This document shows, piece by piece, positions 19,600 through 27,859 of a stretch of DNA of 64,000 nt. Position numbers and translations under genes: made by a program. The stretch's first letter is position 1. Every line of letters begins with the position of its first letter. The notes under the pieces are model-generated. The model did not search any database. It saw only the letters and a list, made by a program, of their open reading frames with translations, and was not told the origin of the DNA. The DNA lies in the NCBI GenBank assembly GCA_014204435.1, contig JACHLF010000002.1:310001-374000 (forward strand), written 5' to 3'. The stretch comes from Mycobacteroides chelonae. Lineage in GTDB: Bacteria; Actinomycetota; Actinomycetes; Mycobacteriales; Mycobacteriaceae.

Positions 19600-20205
19600 A
19601 TGTCAACACGTGGCGATACGTTCGATGCGAGGATCTGGCTCGACCCGGTGTGTCCCTTCTCATGGAATACCGCACGGTGGCTGGATACGGTCGCGAGTCG
19701 GTCCGGCTTCTCGGTCGATTGGCAGCTGATGAACCTGGCTGTGCTGAACGAGGGCAGAGAGCTGCCGCCCGCTCAGCGGGCTCGCATGGACGACTCGCGG
19801 CGAGTGGGGCGATTGATGGCAGGCATCCACCGTGATCTGGGGCAGCAGGGCTTGTACACAGCGTATTTCGTCTTCGGTGAGTTGTACTTCGACGAGTCGG
19901 TGGCCGTCGGCGTTGACCTGGCTGAGCGAGTGCTGGCCAAAATTGCGCCACTGGAGACGTCAAGCGAATCGCTGGCGGACGCCTCGCTGGACCCGCTGGT
20001 ACGGTCCTCACACGAGGCCGGACAGCGGGCTTTGGGTGATGTGGGCGGTAGCCCGCTGTTGCAGATAGCGGGCCGCACGTTCTTCGGTCCGGTGTTGACG
20101 GCACTACCCGAGGAAGACAGCGCACGGGAGCTCTTCGACGCGGTTACCGCACTCGCCCGGGTGCCGGAGTTCACACAGCTGCAGCGGCCACGTCCGGCGC
20201 ACTGA
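19600..20205 (+). CDS. DsbA/FrnE-fold protein, Rv2466c-like, with CPFS active site
   Basis: The 201-residue protein has a thioredoxin fold with a helical insertion. It resembles mycobacterial Rv2466c, a mycothiol-dependent reductase: FDARIWLDPVCPFSWNTARWL, LMNLAVLNEG, HEAGQRALGDVGGSPLLQI and FFGPVLTALP. The usual CPWC redox pair is CPFS, so only one active-site Cys remains. That fits a monothiol mechanism through mycothiol or a persulfide carrier. ATG 19600 follows GGGAG by 7 nt; an upstream ATG at 19510 falls inside operator site 3 and is unlikely. The SQR-like gene starts 35 bp downstream, so the two form an operon. Confidence 0.82.
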   Translation: MSTRGDTFDARIWLDPVCPFSWNTARWLDTVASRSGFSVDWQLMNLAVLNEGRELPPAQRARMDDSRRVGRLMAGIHRDLGQQGLYTAYFVFGELYFDESVAVGVDLAERVLAKIAPLETSSESLADASLDPLVRSSHEAGQRALGDVGGSPLLQIAGRTFFGPVLTALPEEDSARELFDAVTALARVPEFTQLQRPRPAH

Positions 20206-20239
20206 ACCAATTGCTCGGCCTATTCAGGGAGTGCAGAAC

Positions 20240-21424
20240 ATGAAGAAGATCGTCATTTTGGGTGCCGGTATCGGTGGACTCAGCGTGATCAACGAAATCC
20301 GCCAGTCTGGCGTGCCGCTAGACAACCTGGATGTCACCGTGGTGGACGAGGACTTTTCACACTTCCTGGGTTTCACCTTGCCCTGGGTGATGAGGGGCTG
20401 GCGTGAAGCTGACAGTGTGCCGATTCGGCCCAGTGCCGAGGCACTTTCCGGGATAACCACCATCGCGGGTTCTGTGACCGGCATCGACCCCAGCACACGC
20501 ATGATAACCCTATCCGACGCATCTACCCTGTCGTTCGATGCCCTCGTCATCTCCACGGGTGCCCGCAACGCTCTGGAGAAGGTGCCCGGTCTGAGAGAGG
20601 CTGCCGACCGGGGTGACGCGGTGCACTATTACGGTGTTGCCGCGGCCGGTGATGCGCAACGCGCACTGGCGAATTTTTCGGGAGGAAAGCTCGTCTTTCT
20701 GGTGACATCGCAGCCTTACCGCTGTCCGGTGGCTCCGTACGAGGGCGCCCTGCTGGCATCGGATCTCCTGAGTGAGAAGGACATCCGATCGGACGTTGAG
20801 ATCAGCGTGTACAGCCCGGAGGCGCATCCCATGCCCTCGGCGGGGCCCTATGCGGGGCCGCAGTTGGTGCAGATGCTCAACGACAACGGCATCGCCTTTC
20901 ATGGTGAACATACGACGGAACGCGTGGACGCGGAGAAGAAGATCGTCGTGTTCGCGGATGGGACCACGGTGGGTTTCGACTTGCTGGTGTTCGTTCCACC
21001 GCATGAGCCGTCGGTCACCATTGACGGGACCGGGTGGATCGGTGTCGACCCTCAGACCATGCAAACCGTGTATGAGGGGATCTGGGCGATCGGCGACACG
21101 GTGTCGGTGACCTCGCCCTCCGGTAGGCCGCTGCCGAAGGCCGCCATCTTCGCCAAGAACGGTGCAAAAGCTGCTGCCCAGAACCTACTTCACTATCTCG
21201 ACATGTCCGCGGGGACCGCTGCGCTCTCCGGGCTGGGGTATTGCTACCTCGACACCGGTCAGCACCGAGCGGCACAGGGCAAGGGCGACTTCTTCACGCT
21301 GCCGCATCCGGCAATCACGCTCACCGAACCGTCCGCGGGCCAGCATCGGGACAAGCAGGAAGAGGAGTGCCAATGGCGTGGCATCTGGGAGTTCGCCGAC
21401 CGCTCGGAATCAAGGCCAAGCTGA
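20240..21424 (+). CDS. FAD-dependent sulfide:quinone reductase / flavocytochrome c-like oxidoreductase
   Basis: These flavoproteins oxidise sulfide to polysulfide or persulfide. The product opens with the FAD-binding GAGIGGLSVINEIR (residues ~8-21) and has a second ATG-type segment (DALVISTGARNA) and a C-terminal FAD motif (GIWAIGDTVSV). Two cysteines sit where the redox-active pair of SQR/FCSD is expected: YRCPVAPYE and GLGYCYLDTG. ATG 20240 with CAGGGAG upstream is preferred to GTG 20231. The very C-terminus (RSESRPS) is shifted relative to an alternative frame (GIKAKLNVSD), so a late frameshift is possible. It is co-transcribed with the CPFS protein and faces mmpS-mmpL-csoR. Sulfide detoxification is the likely role. 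Confidence 0.8.
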   Translation: MKKIVILGAGIGGLSVINEIRQSGVPLDNLDVTVVDEDFSHFLGFTLPWVMRGWREADSVPIRPSAEALSGITTIAGSVTGIDPSTRMITLSDASTLSFDALVISTGARNALEKVPGLREAADRGDAVHYYGVAAAGDAQRALANFSGGKLVFLVTSQPYRCPVAPYEGALLASDLLSEKDIRSDVEISVYSPEAHPMPSAGPYAGPQLVQMLNDNGIAFHGEHTTERVDAEKKIVVFADGTTVGFDLLVFVPPHEPSVTIDGTGWIGVDPQTMQTVYEGIWAIGDTVSVTSPSGRPLPKAAIFAKNGAKAAAQNLLHYLDMSAGTAALSGLGYCYLDTGQHRAAQGKGDFFTLPHPAITLTEPSAGQHRDKQEEECQWRGIWEFADRSESRPS

Positions 21425-21438
21425 ACGTCAGCGACTAG

Positions 21439-22257
21439 CTACCAGACCCGTATCCAGTCCACGAGCATGTCCGCGGGATATGTCCCACCACGCGGGTCGC
21501 CACCGCCGGATCCGGCGACAGCCAGGTTCAGTACCGGAAAGACCCGGTGTCCGGGATTGTTGAACGGCCAGTCCGCCAGGGAGTTGGCTGGGACTTCGAA
21601 ATATGGTGCGGCCCCGTCGGTGTAGTCCTTCCAGAACCGAATGCCCTTGTCATCCCACTGGGTGCGCCAGGTGTGCCACGCGTTGTCGAGGGCGATGGTG
21701 TGGGTCTTCCACTCCGAGCCGTTTGCTTTGGCGTGCACGGTGGTCGCCGACGGCCAGCTGCCGTTGCCGTACCACTCGACGATGTCGATCTCACCGTCTT
21801 GGTCGCTGCCGAGCCAGAACGCGGGCCACGCGCCCGGGGTCAGGCAGTTGAACTTGATGCGCGCTTCCCAGGTGTAGCCGATACCAAGTTCGGTCGTGCT
21901 GTAGATCTTGCCGCCGTAATAGGTGTTGCCTTCTTTTGCGGCCTTGATGACCAGGTTCGAGTTGCCGTCGAGGTAGACGTTCTTACGATCGTCACGGTAC
22001 TGGCCGACATTTTCGGGGAGCTCCCAAAATGTCGGGTCCTTCATGGATTCGCGAGCCTTGGAGATCGCCCACTTGGATCGATCGGGGGCCGTCCCGGCCG
22101 GGCCGTCGAATTCGTCCACGAAGACGTACTTGCCGTTCGGAGGGGCGGCGGGAGGTTGCTTGGACGGTTGTGCCCACGCCTGGGGCATCGAAACCGCGGC
22201 CGTCAGCATGCCAAGTCCTGATATCGCCATAACGCGGCGTCGATCCATGTTCACCAT
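21439..22257 (-). CDS. secreted GH16 family glycoside hydrolase (beta-glucanase-like)
   Basis: GH16 enzymes cleave beta-1,3/1,4-glucans. The catalytic signature DGEIDIVEWYG, with the ExDxxE triad, is clear, as are YVFVDEFDGPAGTAPDRSKW near the N-terminus and the C-terminal strand DMLVDWIRVW typical of the jelly roll. An N-terminal MDRRRVMAISGLGMLTAAVS with twin arginines and AQA-like cleavage site suggests Tat export. Start ATG 22257 or the ATG three codons later is uncertain; neither has a strong ribosome-binding site. A mycobacterium could use it on environmental glucans or its own surface glucan. Confidence 0.88.
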   Translation of the reverse strand: MVNMDRRRVMAISGLGMLTAAVSMPQAWAQPSKQPPAAPPNGKYVFVDEFDGPAGTAPDRSKWAISKARESMKDPTFWELPENVGQYRDDRKNVYLDGNSNLVIKAAKEGNTYYGGKIYSTTELGIGYTWEARIKFNCLTPGAWPAFWLGSDQDGEIDIVEWYGNGSWPSATTVHAKANGSEWKTHTIALDNAWHTWRTQWDDKGIRFWKDYTDGAAPYFEVPANSLADWPFNNPGHRVFPVLNLAVAGSGGGDPRGGTYPADMLVDWIRVW

Positions 22258-22313
22258 CGTGGCCGACCATAACAGGATTCGCCCGATGTGGTCCGGATGT
22301 GCAGGATTGGCTG

Positions 22314-23474
22314 CTAATGCGGGGTGCGTAACGCCTGGCGGTCGGGTGCCAGCATTGCCGCCGCAAGACCGCGTGCGGCCAGATCGCTCGGCATCGGGCC
22401 GCCCATCGTCAGTGCCGCGCCGGCCCGAGCGAGTGCCGGCGCCATCTGAATGCCATAACCGCCCTGCGCTGCGTACCAGAAGAAGCCCTCGACGTCCGGA
22501 TCCTTGCCCACGACGGGCGTGCGGTCTGGGGTGAAAGATCTCAGGCCCGCCCACGCCGAGTTCACATTCCGAATACCCAGAGTGGTTGCCTCGTTGATGG
22601 CCCCGATCGCCCGGGCCATCTCCAGCTCGTCGGGCCGGGGGTCTCCGGGTGGCTGCGGCGTCTCATGGGCGGGCGAGCAGAGAAACTGCGCGCCATCGGG
22701 TTTGAAGTAGAAGTCGTCGGAGGCATCCAGGGTCATGGGAAGTGAGTCGGTGGAGCTGTCGGGCGGAGCCGACACCATGAACGCCGTACGCCGCAGGGGC
22801 TGGATTCCCACCGGACGGGCACCCATGACATGGGCCAGTTCGTCACACCACGCGCCCGCCGCATTCACGACGGCCGTTGCCTCGAATGCTCGTCCGGACG
22901 CGTCGTGCAGGACCCATCTGCCCTGCCTGCGGGTGCCGCCCACTATTCTCGCCGACTTCACGATGGTTCCGCCGCGTCGGCGCAGTCCGCGCACGTAACC
23001 CTGGTGCAGCCCGTGGACATCCAGCTCCATCGGTGTCAGGTCGACCGTCGCCAGCTGGGTGTATCCGGGACGCAGGTGGGGGTTGATCTCCTCGGCGACC
23101 ACGCCGTCGACCAGCTCTGTGTGGCAGCCCTGCTGCCAGGCTTGACCGTGTAGTTCCCGCAGCGAATCGGCGTGGGCTTCATCGGCGATGATCAAGAGCG
23201 GCAGCGAGGTGGCCAAGGGCGCGTCGAAGCCATCGTGCGGGTCGGTGAAGAAGTCGCGGCTCGCCGCCGTCAGCGTCCGGATGACAGGATTTCCGTAGTT
23301 CTCGATGAAGGTTGCCGCCGACCGGCCGGTGGTGTGGAAGGCCAGGGTCGACTCTCGTTCCAACAGTGCGACGGTTCGATGTTGGGCGATCTCGTAGGCG
23401 ATCGCCGCACCCGACATCCCGCCGCCGACGACGATGACATCGACGGACAGTTCGGTCTCGATGGAGTGGCTCAC
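22314..23474 (-). CDS. FAD-dependent amine/amino-acid oxidoreductase (DAO family)
   Basis: The 386-residue protein has the FAD motif DVIVVGGGMSGAAIAYEIA near the N-terminus and a glycine-oxidase-like body: HTTGRSAATFIENYG, EATAVVNAAGAWCDELA, and a C-terminal WAGLRSFTPDRTPVVGKDP with GGYGIQMAPALARAGA closing the FAD site. This fits the DadA/ThiO-like D-amino-acid or sarcosine oxidase group. GTG 23474 follows GGAGG by 4 nt. The divergent M20 amidohydrolase gene starts 108 bp away, suggesting shared use of an amino-acid-derived substrate. Confidence 0.85.
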   Translation of the reverse strand: MSHSIETELSVDVIVVGGGMSGAAIAYEIAQHRTVALLERESTLAFHTTGRSAATFIENYGNPVIRTLTAASRDFFTDPHDGFDAPLATSLPLLIIADEAHADSLRELHGQAWQQGCHTELVDGVVAEEINPHLRPGYTQLATVDLTPMELDVHGLHQGYVRGLRRRGGTIVKSARIVGGTRRQGRWVLHDASGRAFEATAVVNAAGAWCDELAHVMGARPVGIQPLRRTAFMVSAPPDSSTDSLPMTLDASDDFYFKPDGAQFLCSPAHETPQPPGDPRPDELEMARAIGAINEATTLGIRNVNSAWAGLRSFTPDRTPVVGKDPDVEGFFWYAAQGGYGIQMAPALARAGAALTMGGPMPSDLAARGLAAAMLAPDRQALRTPH

Positions 23475-23582
23475 GTGACCTCCGTCTCGGTGCGGGGTGA
23501 TGATCTCTTGAGTTCGAGGGTAGGTCCTGTAAACCGCCGTATTGTCTCCACTGAGTCGTAGACCCACGAACTGGGAGGCCAG

Positions 23583-24827
23583 ATGCCGATCACATTGCCC
23601 GACAACTGGGCTGACAACTTGGGCGATCTGGCTGACTTCTATCGCGATCTGCATCAGCATCCGGAGCTTTCGTTCCAGGAACATCGGACCGCGGAAAAGA
23701 TCCAGGAGATCATCGCGCCGCTCGGGTTGGAGGTGACGCCGGGCATTGGCGGTACCGGCGTTGTTGCTGTGCTGCACAATGGATCTGGTCCGGTTGTGTG
23801 GCTGCGCGCGGACTGTGATGCGCTTCCGGTGCAGGAGCAGACCGGGCTTCCGTATGCGAGTACCGCGCGCGCCACCACCGCCGACGGTGAGGACGTGCCC
23901 GTCATGCACGCGTGCGGTCATGACATGCACGTCTCGGCGTTGGTGGGCGCCCTTTGGTTGCTGAATGAACTCAAGGGGACCTGGTCGGGAACGGTGGTTG
24001 CGGTGTTCCAGCCCGCCGAGGAAGTGGGCGGCGGCGCGAACGCCATGATCGCCGACGGGATACTGGATCGCTTTCCCAAGCCTGACATCGTGATAGGTCA
24101 GCACGTAGGTCCGTTGCCCGCGGGGGTGATTGGGTACAAGACCGGTACGTTGCTTGCGGCAGCCGATGGGCTCAAGATGCAACTATTTGGGCGGGGTGGG
24201 CATGGCTCGCAACCGGAATCGACGATCGATCCGGTGGTGATGGCCTCCAATGTGGTGCAGCGCCTGCAGACCATCGTCTCGCGCGAGCTGTCTCCTTTCG
24301 AGCCGGCCGTGGTCACCGTCGGGTACCTGCACGTGGGATCGAAGGACAACATCATCGGCGATGAGGCAGAGCTCGGCATCAATGTCCGCACCTTCAGTGA
24401 GGATGTCCGAAGCAAGACACTGGCCTCGATCACTCGGATCGCTCAGGCCGAAGCGAGGGCCTCAGGCGCCGACAGGGAACCGGTTGTTACCTCTATGTAC
24501 TCCCTTCCTGCCACCGTTGTCGACGATGCGGCGATGCGGGAGATCGCTAGCGTGTTCCGCGAGTACTTCGTGGCTGACCGAGTGGTGGAGCTACCGACCC
24601 CGCTCACCGGAAGCGAGGATGTCGGAATCTTTGGGACCACGGCCGACGTCCCGACCGTCTTCTGGTTCTGGGGCGGATACGAGCAGCAGCGCTTCGAGGA
24701 CGCCGCATCAGCAGGAAAGCCGTTGCCTTCCAATCACTCTCCAGAGTTCGCCCCGGTGCTTGAGCCCACGCTACGCACGGGCGTGGAGGCGCTTACCGTG
24801 GCGGCGCTGTCACGGTTGGGTTCCTAG
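23583..24827 (+). CDS. M20 family amidohydrolase (N-acyl-amino acid / hippurate hydrolase type)
   Basis: These zinc enzymes hydrolyse N-acylated amino acids. The 414-residue protein has HQHPELSFQEHRTAEKI (residues ~20-36), the metal motif WLRADCDALPVQEQTG, HACGHDMHVSALVGAL with metal-binding Cys and His, PAEEVGGGANAMI with the catalytic Glu, and GIGQHVG-like VIGQHVGPLP. The dimerisation domain contains GRGGHGSQP and the last metal His sits in SNHSPEF. ATG 23583 follows GGGAGG. It is divergent from the amine oxidase gene. Confidence 0.9.
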   Translation: MPITLPDNWADNLGDLADFYRDLHQHPELSFQEHRTAEKIQEIIAPLGLEVTPGIGGTGVVAVLHNGSGPVVWLRADCDALPVQEQTGLPYASTARATTADGEDVPVMHACGHDMHVSALVGALWLLNELKGTWSGTVVAVFQPAEEVGGGANAMIADGILDRFPKPDIVIGQHVGPLPAGVIGYKTGTLLAAADGLKMQLFGRGGHGSQPESTIDPVVMASNVVQRLQTIVSRELSPFEPAVVTVGYLHVGSKDNIIGDEAELGINVRTFSEDVRSKTLASITRIAQAEARASGADREPVVTSMYSLPATVVDDAAMREIASVFREYFVADRVVELPTPLTGSEDVGIFGTTADVPTVFWFWGGYEQQRFEDAASAGKPLPSNHSPEFAPVLEPTLRTGVEALTVAALSRLGS

Positions 24828-25489
24828 CGTGCGGTTCTTCCGCGGGGAATCCGGCTCAGCCAGTCGGACTCACCGTCCACGGGCTGATTGTCGATAGCGA
24901 CAAGCGGCACACCGGATTTGGGGAGCTGTTGCAGGATCGGAAGGTTGTTCGCCGCGATGGCACGGGCGTCGAAGGGAATCGGCAGTCCCAGTCGGATCTG
25001 GTCCTGGGCGCCCTGCGGCGCGTTGACGCGACCGGCCAACTCCGCCAGCTGATCGTTGCTCAGATCAGTGTCGCCCTCTTCTTCGGGCTGCTGGTCCTTT
25101 GCGTAGATCTGCTGGATGAAGCGCCAGGTGGTGTCGCTGGACCGAGACTGATCGGCCACGACATATGTCCCGTAGATCGCCCGACTGTCGTAAGTGCCGC
25201 TGGCAGAGTACTTATCGAGGAAGTCCACGAACCGCAGATTGATGTGCAACGTGCCGGATTCCAGGCGCCGGCCGATCTCGGCGCCTTGGTCCTGGACCAT
25301 CTTGCCGCTGTACGGGCAGAGCGGGTCCAGATAGAGGTCGATCTGTCCGGGCGCGGCGGGGTCGCCGAGGGAGAGAACGTCTCCGCCGGGTGAGGCGTCG
25401 GCGGCATGAGCCAGGGCGGTAGTCGGCCCCATTAGCAGCATGGCGACGACGAGACCAATGAGCATGGTGAGCGGTTTCAGTGCGCGCAT
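24824..25489 (-). CDS. secreted DsbA-like thioredoxin-fold protein with CPYS motif
   Basis: The 221-residue protein begins with a signal peptide (LTMLIGLVVAMLLMGPTTALAHA) and continues with a DsbA/DSBA-like domain: GQIDLYLDPLCPYSGKMVQDQGAEIGRRL. The active site is CPYS, so the second redox cysteine is lost. The helical insert and the cis-Pro loop (SGVPLVAIDNQ) remain. It is probably an extracytoplasmic chaperone, isomerase-like or substrate-binding relative rather than a disulfide oxidase. It converges on the M20 gene with a 4-bp overlap of the stops. Confidence 0.82.
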   Translation of the reverse strand: MRALKPLTMLIGLVVAMLLMGPTTALAHAADASPGGDVLSLGDPAAPGQIDLYLDPLCPYSGKMVQDQGAEIGRRLESGTLHINLRFVDFLDKYSASGTYDSRAIYGTYVVADQSRSSDTTWRFIQQIYAKDQQPEEEGDTDLSNDQLAELAGRVNAPQGAQDQIRLGLPIPFDARAIAANNLPILQQLPKSGVPLVAIDNQPVDGESDWLSRIPRGRTAR

Positions 25490-25507
25490 CAGTCCATCAT
25501 GGCGTAG

Positions 25508-25810
25508 TCATACGCGGTCGAGTTCGAGCCCGGTGCTGGGGGGACCGAAGAGGCCGACGTCGAGGCACAACAGAACAATGAGCATCGCCGAGTCGGTGAA
25601 CACGGTCCGAATGACCAGAGTGCCGGCACCGCGACGAAAGGCAGGACCGTCGACGTCGCGCGCGAGAGCGAACAGGCCACGCCACCTGCGGTGGTCCATA
25701 TCGCGGTGGGAAATATCTCTGCCCGGTAGATGTGATAGCTGTTGGAGAACACGTCGGGCACCGCGGTGAGCAGGAACCCGGCGGCGACCACAGCACGTGC
25801 CTCGGTGTCC
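25508..25810 (-). pseudogene. C-terminal fragment of an MFS transporter, frameshifted
   Basis: Reading leftwards from ~25810 gives NSYHIYRAEIFPTAIWTTAG and GVACSLSRATSTVLPFVAVPAL, the conserved late loop and helix of sugar/metabolite MFS permeases. The continuation IRTVFTDSAMLIVLLCLDVGLFGP is in another frame. A two-base duplication near 25616-25621 (removing CT restores PALVIRTVF) explains this. The first ten helices are missing, so the gene is dead. Confidence 0.7.
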
Positions 25811-25816
25811 AACATG

Positions 25817-26100
25817 CTGGGCGTATTCCTGACCCCCGCGCTGGTGATGCTGTTGATGCAGACCACCGGGGAGGCGACGGTCTCACCCACCACGATTCTC
25901 GAGATCGTGGTGCAGCTGCTATTGCCATGTGTCGCCGGTCAGCATCGTGCTGCCGGCGGTGGTGCTGGGTGTTACTGCGGGCGTGGCGCGGCTGCTGCAG
26001 TTCGACAGGGCCGACCGCATTATCGTGATCTTCTGCGGCTCCAAGAAGAGCCTGGCGCCGGGATTGCCGATGGCCACGGTGCTCTCCGTAGCGCTCGGAA
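25817..26100 (+). pseudogene. fragment of a BASS-family (bile acid:sodium/arsenite-type) transporter
   Basis: Two frames carry adjoining parts of one protein: NMLGVFLTPALVMLLM with ILEIVVQLLLP (25817-25930), then IVLPAVVLGVTAGVARLLQF, DRADRIIVIFCGSKKSLAPG and LPMATVL. The FCGSKKSL motif is diagnostic of the YfeH-like branch. A frameshift lies near 25930. The 3-prime end runs directly into a Nei fragment. Confidence 0.65.
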
Positions 26101-26109
26101 TCAGCCTGG

Positions 26110-26561
26110 GTGTCTTGGATGTGGTCGAGCGTGCTCGTGAAGGCGATGTGGTGGGGTATCTGGGCCCGGATCTACTTGGGCCGGATTGGGATCCAGCTGT
26201 CGCAGTACAGCGATTGATCGTGCGGTCGGAGGATCCGCTGAGCGCGGTGCTGCTCGATCAAAGGGTCATGGCAGGCATTGGCAACGTGTACTGCAACGAA
26301 CTGTGTTTCCTGGTGGGCGTGCTGCCGAGCACGCCGGTGAAAGACGTTGCCGATCCTGAGCGCCTTGTCGTGCGCGCCCACACGTTGCTGCAGGCGAACA
26401 AGAATGACCACCGTAGGACAACAACTGGTGACCGCCGGCCCGGGCGCGAGTTGTGGGTCTACGGCCGCCATGGAAAAGCCTGCCGCCGCTGCGGAACCCC
26501 GATCGCACGCGAGCAGAGCTCTCCGCGTGTGACCTATTGGTGCCCTAGCTGCCAGCGATGA
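26110..26561 (+). pseudogene. C-terminal half of an endonuclease VIII (Nei/Fpg family) glycosylase
   Basis: From ~26115 the frame encodes LDVVERAREGDVVGYLGPDL, the H2TH region with LLDQRVMAGIGNVYCNELCF, and ends in a four-Cys zinc finger (CRRCG...WCPSCQ). This is the DNA-binding half of Nei2-type glycosylases. The N-terminal beta-sandwich domain with the catalytic PE is replaced by transporter sequence in the same frame. It therefore cannot excise bases and is either a fossil or a chimeric DNA-binding protein. Confidence 0.75.
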
Positions 26562-26595
26562 TCGATGTCGGAGGGTTGACCTAAAATTCAACTCG

Positions 26596-27291
26596 ATGAT
26601 GTTGCGGAGGTTGAGGCGTAGAGCGCTTAGAGCGCGCCGCCGTTTGTCGCGCGCATTGGTCACGTTTCTGGTCGTGGTACTGGCTGGGCCCGTTGTCGCG
26701 CTGCTCATCTGGCCGGGCGTCCTCGTGTACCGGAACACCGGGGATCCACTGCTGGCGGCGTTGGCGCAGGCGGCCTATCTCGCCGCGCCCTACGCCGCGT
26801 ATCTGACCCTGCGCGCCGCCGGATGGGGTCTGCGAGGCCTGGGTGAGGTTGTCGCCGAACGTCGATACGATGCCCAATTGCGAAGGTATGCGACGCTATC
26901 CGGACTCGCGGAGATCGACGAGATGTCCGGTGTCGATTTCGAGACCTTCGTGGCGGCGCGCATGCGCAATGCCGGATGGCATGTCGAAATCACCCCGGCT
27001 TCCAGTGACTACGGCGTCGATCTGATAGCCACGAATCGACGCGATGTCGTTGCCGTGCAATGCAAAAGATATTCGAGGACGGTGGGTGTCAGGGCTGTTC
27101 AGGAGGCCGTCGCGGGCGCGCGGCACTACGATTGCACACGCGCCATGGTGGTCAGCAACCAGGACTTCACCCGTCAGGCTCAAGCATTGGCCGTGACCAG
27201 CAGGTGCGAGCTCATCGGGCGGGATCGTCTGCCGCGCTGGCTGAATCAGAGCGAGATACCCGCCGTTTCGAACGCCGCACCGCCCAGATAA
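26596..27291 (+). CDS. membrane-anchored Mrr-like restriction endonuclease
   Basis: The 231-residue protein has two hydrophobic helices (ALVTFLVVVLAGPVVALLIW and LAALAQAAYLAAPYAAYL, residues ~20-70) after an Arg-rich start. An Mrr_cat domain with PD-(D/E)xK residues follows: Glu116 in VDFETFVA, Asp142 in DYGVDLIA and Gln155-x-Lys157 in VAVQCKRY. Mrr enzymes cleave modified DNA; membrane-attached versions are found in many actinobacteria with unknown function. No methylase or specificity gene is adjacent. Start ATG 26596 (or 26599). Confidence 0.85.
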   Translation: MMLRRLRRRALRARRRLSRALVTFLVVVLAGPVVALLIWPGVLVYRNTGDPLLAALAQAAYLAAPYAAYLTLRAAGWGLRGLGEVVAERRYDAQLRRYATLSGLAEIDEMSGVDFETFVAARMRNAGWHVEITPASSDYGVDLIATNRRDVVAVQCKRYSRTVGVRAVQEAVAGARHYDCTRAMVVSNQDFTRQAQALAVTSRCELIGRDRLPRWLNQSEIPAVSNAAPPR

Positions 27292-27299
27292 CCAGGAGC

Positions 27300-27573
27300 A
27301 AAGCGCTACCGAAGAGCGGGTATCCCATGGCGATCCGCGCGAAGGCCAGCTAGCCCACCGAATCCTGGGTGTACAAACACTCTTGCCAACGAATCTGGAT
27401 AAGAACACCGTCGCCAGCGACCGGGTGGCCACCGAAAAAGCGAACCGCGACGGCTTGTCGTCGCGCCAGCGCTGCCCGGTACCGGTGAAACCGTGCCACA
27501 TCCGCCCGCGAGCGGCCAACCCATGAACACCGAGCCCGTGAAGACGATCGCGGCGATGAGGTTGGTCCAGCTT
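27300..27573 (-). pseudogene. fragment of an unidentified integral membrane protein
   Basis: Minus-strand segments WTNLIAAIVFTGSVFMGWPLA (near 27570-27510) and, in another frame, LAFARIAMGYPLFGSALLLV (~27357-27310) look like separate transmembrane helices of one decayed protein. No family can be named. The fragment joins directly to the peptidase fragment upstream. Confidence 0.35.
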
Positions 27574-27840
27574 CCAGGTTCACCCGATACAGATGCCAGT
27601 TCTCGTCGCCCCCGGAGTCCTGCACGTAGAGCAGCCAGCGCGGGTCGTCTGTCCAGAGAAAGCCTGTGACGCTTTGAGATGGGTGACACAGCGGGCGTCG
27701 TCCGAATCGAGGCTCTGTACCCACACGTAGAGGCGATGGTTGCGCGGCGCGAGGTATCCGATCTTGGTGCTGTCTGGTGAGATCGACGCGGATGCGCGGA
27801 CGGGCAGCCCCATGGGGAGTTCCTCTCGGCGTCGGGTAAC
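27574..27840 (-). pseudogene. N-terminal fragment of an S9 prolyl oligopeptidase
   Basis: The beta-propeller start of an S9 peptidase is readable in two frames: ISPDSTKIGYLAPRNHRLYV and WVQSLDSDDARCVTH, then VTGFLWTDDPRWLLYVQDSG and GDENWHLYRVNLEA. A one-base shift near 27668 separates them. The catalytic hydrolase domain is absent. Confidence 0.7.
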
Positions 27841-27859
27841 ACCAGGAGAAACTATGCCG

